Part shown: piece by piece, positions 13,474-14,034 of the stretch
How the letters are laid out: the number at the start of each line of letters is the position of its first letter
How positions within the stretch are numbered: position 1 is the stretch's first letter
Assembly: GCA_002367255.1 (NCBI GenBank)
Contig: DFBD01000043.1
Coordinates: 1 to 14,034, forward strand
Direction: 5' to 3'
Length of the DNA: 14,034 bases
Source of the DNA: Rhodobacterales bacterium UBA3089
GTDB lineage: Bacteria > Pseudomonadota > Alphaproteobacteria > Rhodobacterales > Rhodobacteraceae
The notes under the pieces: generated by a model
The model's input: only the letters and a program-made list of their open reading frames with translations
Told to the model about the DNA's origin: nothing
The model's database searches: none
Position numbers and translations under genes: made by a program

Positions 13474-14034
13474 TCAGCCTTGTACCAGATCGACGCCGGG
13501 TGCGTAGGCGATGAAAAACGGGTTCTCATAGATCGGCTTGCCATAGGTTAACGGCGTGTGATCGTCAAAACGGATAACTTGCCCGCCAGCACCCAACAGT
13601 ACGGCATGGCCTGCTGCTGTGTCCCATTCCATCGTCCGGCCAAGGCGCGGGTATAGGTCGGCCTCGCCCGCTGCTACCAGACAAAACTTCAACGAAGACC
13701 CGGCACTTTCAAAGGCGTTAACTTTGTATTTACCAATATATTCGTCCGTCGCCTGATCGCGGTGTGACTTGGAAGCGACAACAGTTAACGAAGTGTTATC
13801 GGGCTTCGTAACGGAGATGGGCTTGGCTTCACCTGCAACGTCGGGGTTGAACGCGCCCATCTCCTCGACTGTTTGCCCATCGGATTGTGTGTAAAACAAG
13901 CGTTGGCGTGCGGGCGCATAGACGACACCCAGCACAGGTGTACCATTTTCGATTAACGCAATGTTAACGGTGAAATCCCCACGGCGATGTACGAATTCTT
14001 TGGTGCCATCCAGTGGATCAACGATAAAAAACCG
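13474..14034 (-). CDS. cysQ: 3'(2'),5'-bisphosphate nucleotidase CysQ (5' end beyond window)
   Basis: CysQ hydrolyses 3'-phosphoadenosine-5'-phosphate (PAP) to AMP, removing a toxic by-product of sulfate assimilation and of PAPS-dependent sulfotransferases. The frame is open to the right edge, giving the last 186 residues of a protein usually near 260, so the Met at 13935 is internal. The first visible residues include FFIVDPLDGTKEF (2-14), the lithium-sensitive phosphatase motif whose aspartates bind the metals, and GDFTVNIALIENG. The second family motif is near MEWDTAAGHAVLLGAGG, with the metal-binding Asp in WDTAAG. An inositol monophosphatase is less likely, because DPLDGTKEF and the C-terminal segment match CysQ better. 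It is the most upstream visible gene of the cluster, and kdsB follows without any gap. Confidence 0.9.
   Translation of the reverse strand, partial: RFFIVDPLDGTKEFVHRRGDFTVNIALIENGTPVLGVVYAPARQRLFYTQSDGQTVEEMGAFNPDVAGEAKPISVTKPDNTSLTVVASKSHRDQATDEYIGKYKVNAFESAGSSLKFCLVAAGEADLYPRLGRTMEWDTAAGHAVLLGAGGQVIRFDDHTPLTYGKPIYENPFFIAYAPGVDLVQG

Noticed and set aside
13111..13551. 146-codon plus-strand open frame opposite kdsB and cysQ
   Set aside because: It crosses the junction of two well-supported minus-strand genes and resembles no protein family.
13953..13968. TTAA-N7-TTAAC match to the CtrA box inside cysQ
   Set aside because: It encodes the conserved VNIAL stretch of CysQ and has no promoter context.
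1..14034. CRISPR arrays, tRNA or rRNA genes, insertion sequences, att sites
   Set aside because: I looked for regular repeats, cloverleaf-type sequences, transposase motifs and terminal inverted repeats and saw none.

Overview
The window looks like a chromosomal segment of a marine alphaproteobacterium, most likely Rhodobacterales with moderate GC. The reasons are the order ribonuclease D, lptC, lptA, lptB, rpoN, long hpf, ptsN, and the style of the glycosyltransferases that follow (GT14-like, GT2_4-like, and a divergent KdsB). No database search was possible; family calls come from motifs read by eye.

Left part (1-5013, plus strand) is a conserved core block. It opens with the 3' end of an RNase D gene. 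lptC-lptA-lptB follow, translationally coupled by 4-nt overlaps; they encode the bitopic protein, periplasmic bridge and ATPase of lipopolysaccharide export. Then come rpoN (sigma-54), a long-form hibernation promoting factor and ptsN (EIIA-Ntr). The 152 bp between rpoN and hpf hold a long inverted repeat that includes the rpoN stop codon, and a plausible sigma-70-type promoter for hpf.

Right part (4992-14034, minus strand) is a surface-glycan cluster converging on ptsN. Read in transcription order it has two tight gene groups. The first is cysQ (partial), kdsB and a GT2 glycosyltransferase, joined by a zero gap and a 4-nt overlap. After a 96-bp AT-rich gap comes galU, a GT4 glycosyltransferase, a GT2_4/GT92-like transferase, a GT14-like (core-2/I-branching) transferase and a large two-part sulfotransferase. 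The sulfotransferase gene overlaps the 3' end of ptsN by 22 bp, and a short hairpin lies over both 3' ends.

Together the minus-strand genes supply UDP-glucose (GalU) and CMP-Kdo or a related sugar (KdsB), four glycosyltransferases, one PAPS-type sulfotransferase, and the phosphatase that removes the PAP by-product (CysQ). This suggests synthesis and sulfation of an LPS outer core or another cell-surface glycan, next to the genes that export LPS. No flippase, polymerase or ligase is in the window, so assembly must be completed elsewhere. The most notable points are a sulfotransferase whose second domain seems to have lost its PAPS-binding residues, a GT14 protein with a large unrecognised C-terminal half, a GT2 protein ending in what looks like a truncated GT4 domain, and the rpoN-stop inverted repeat.
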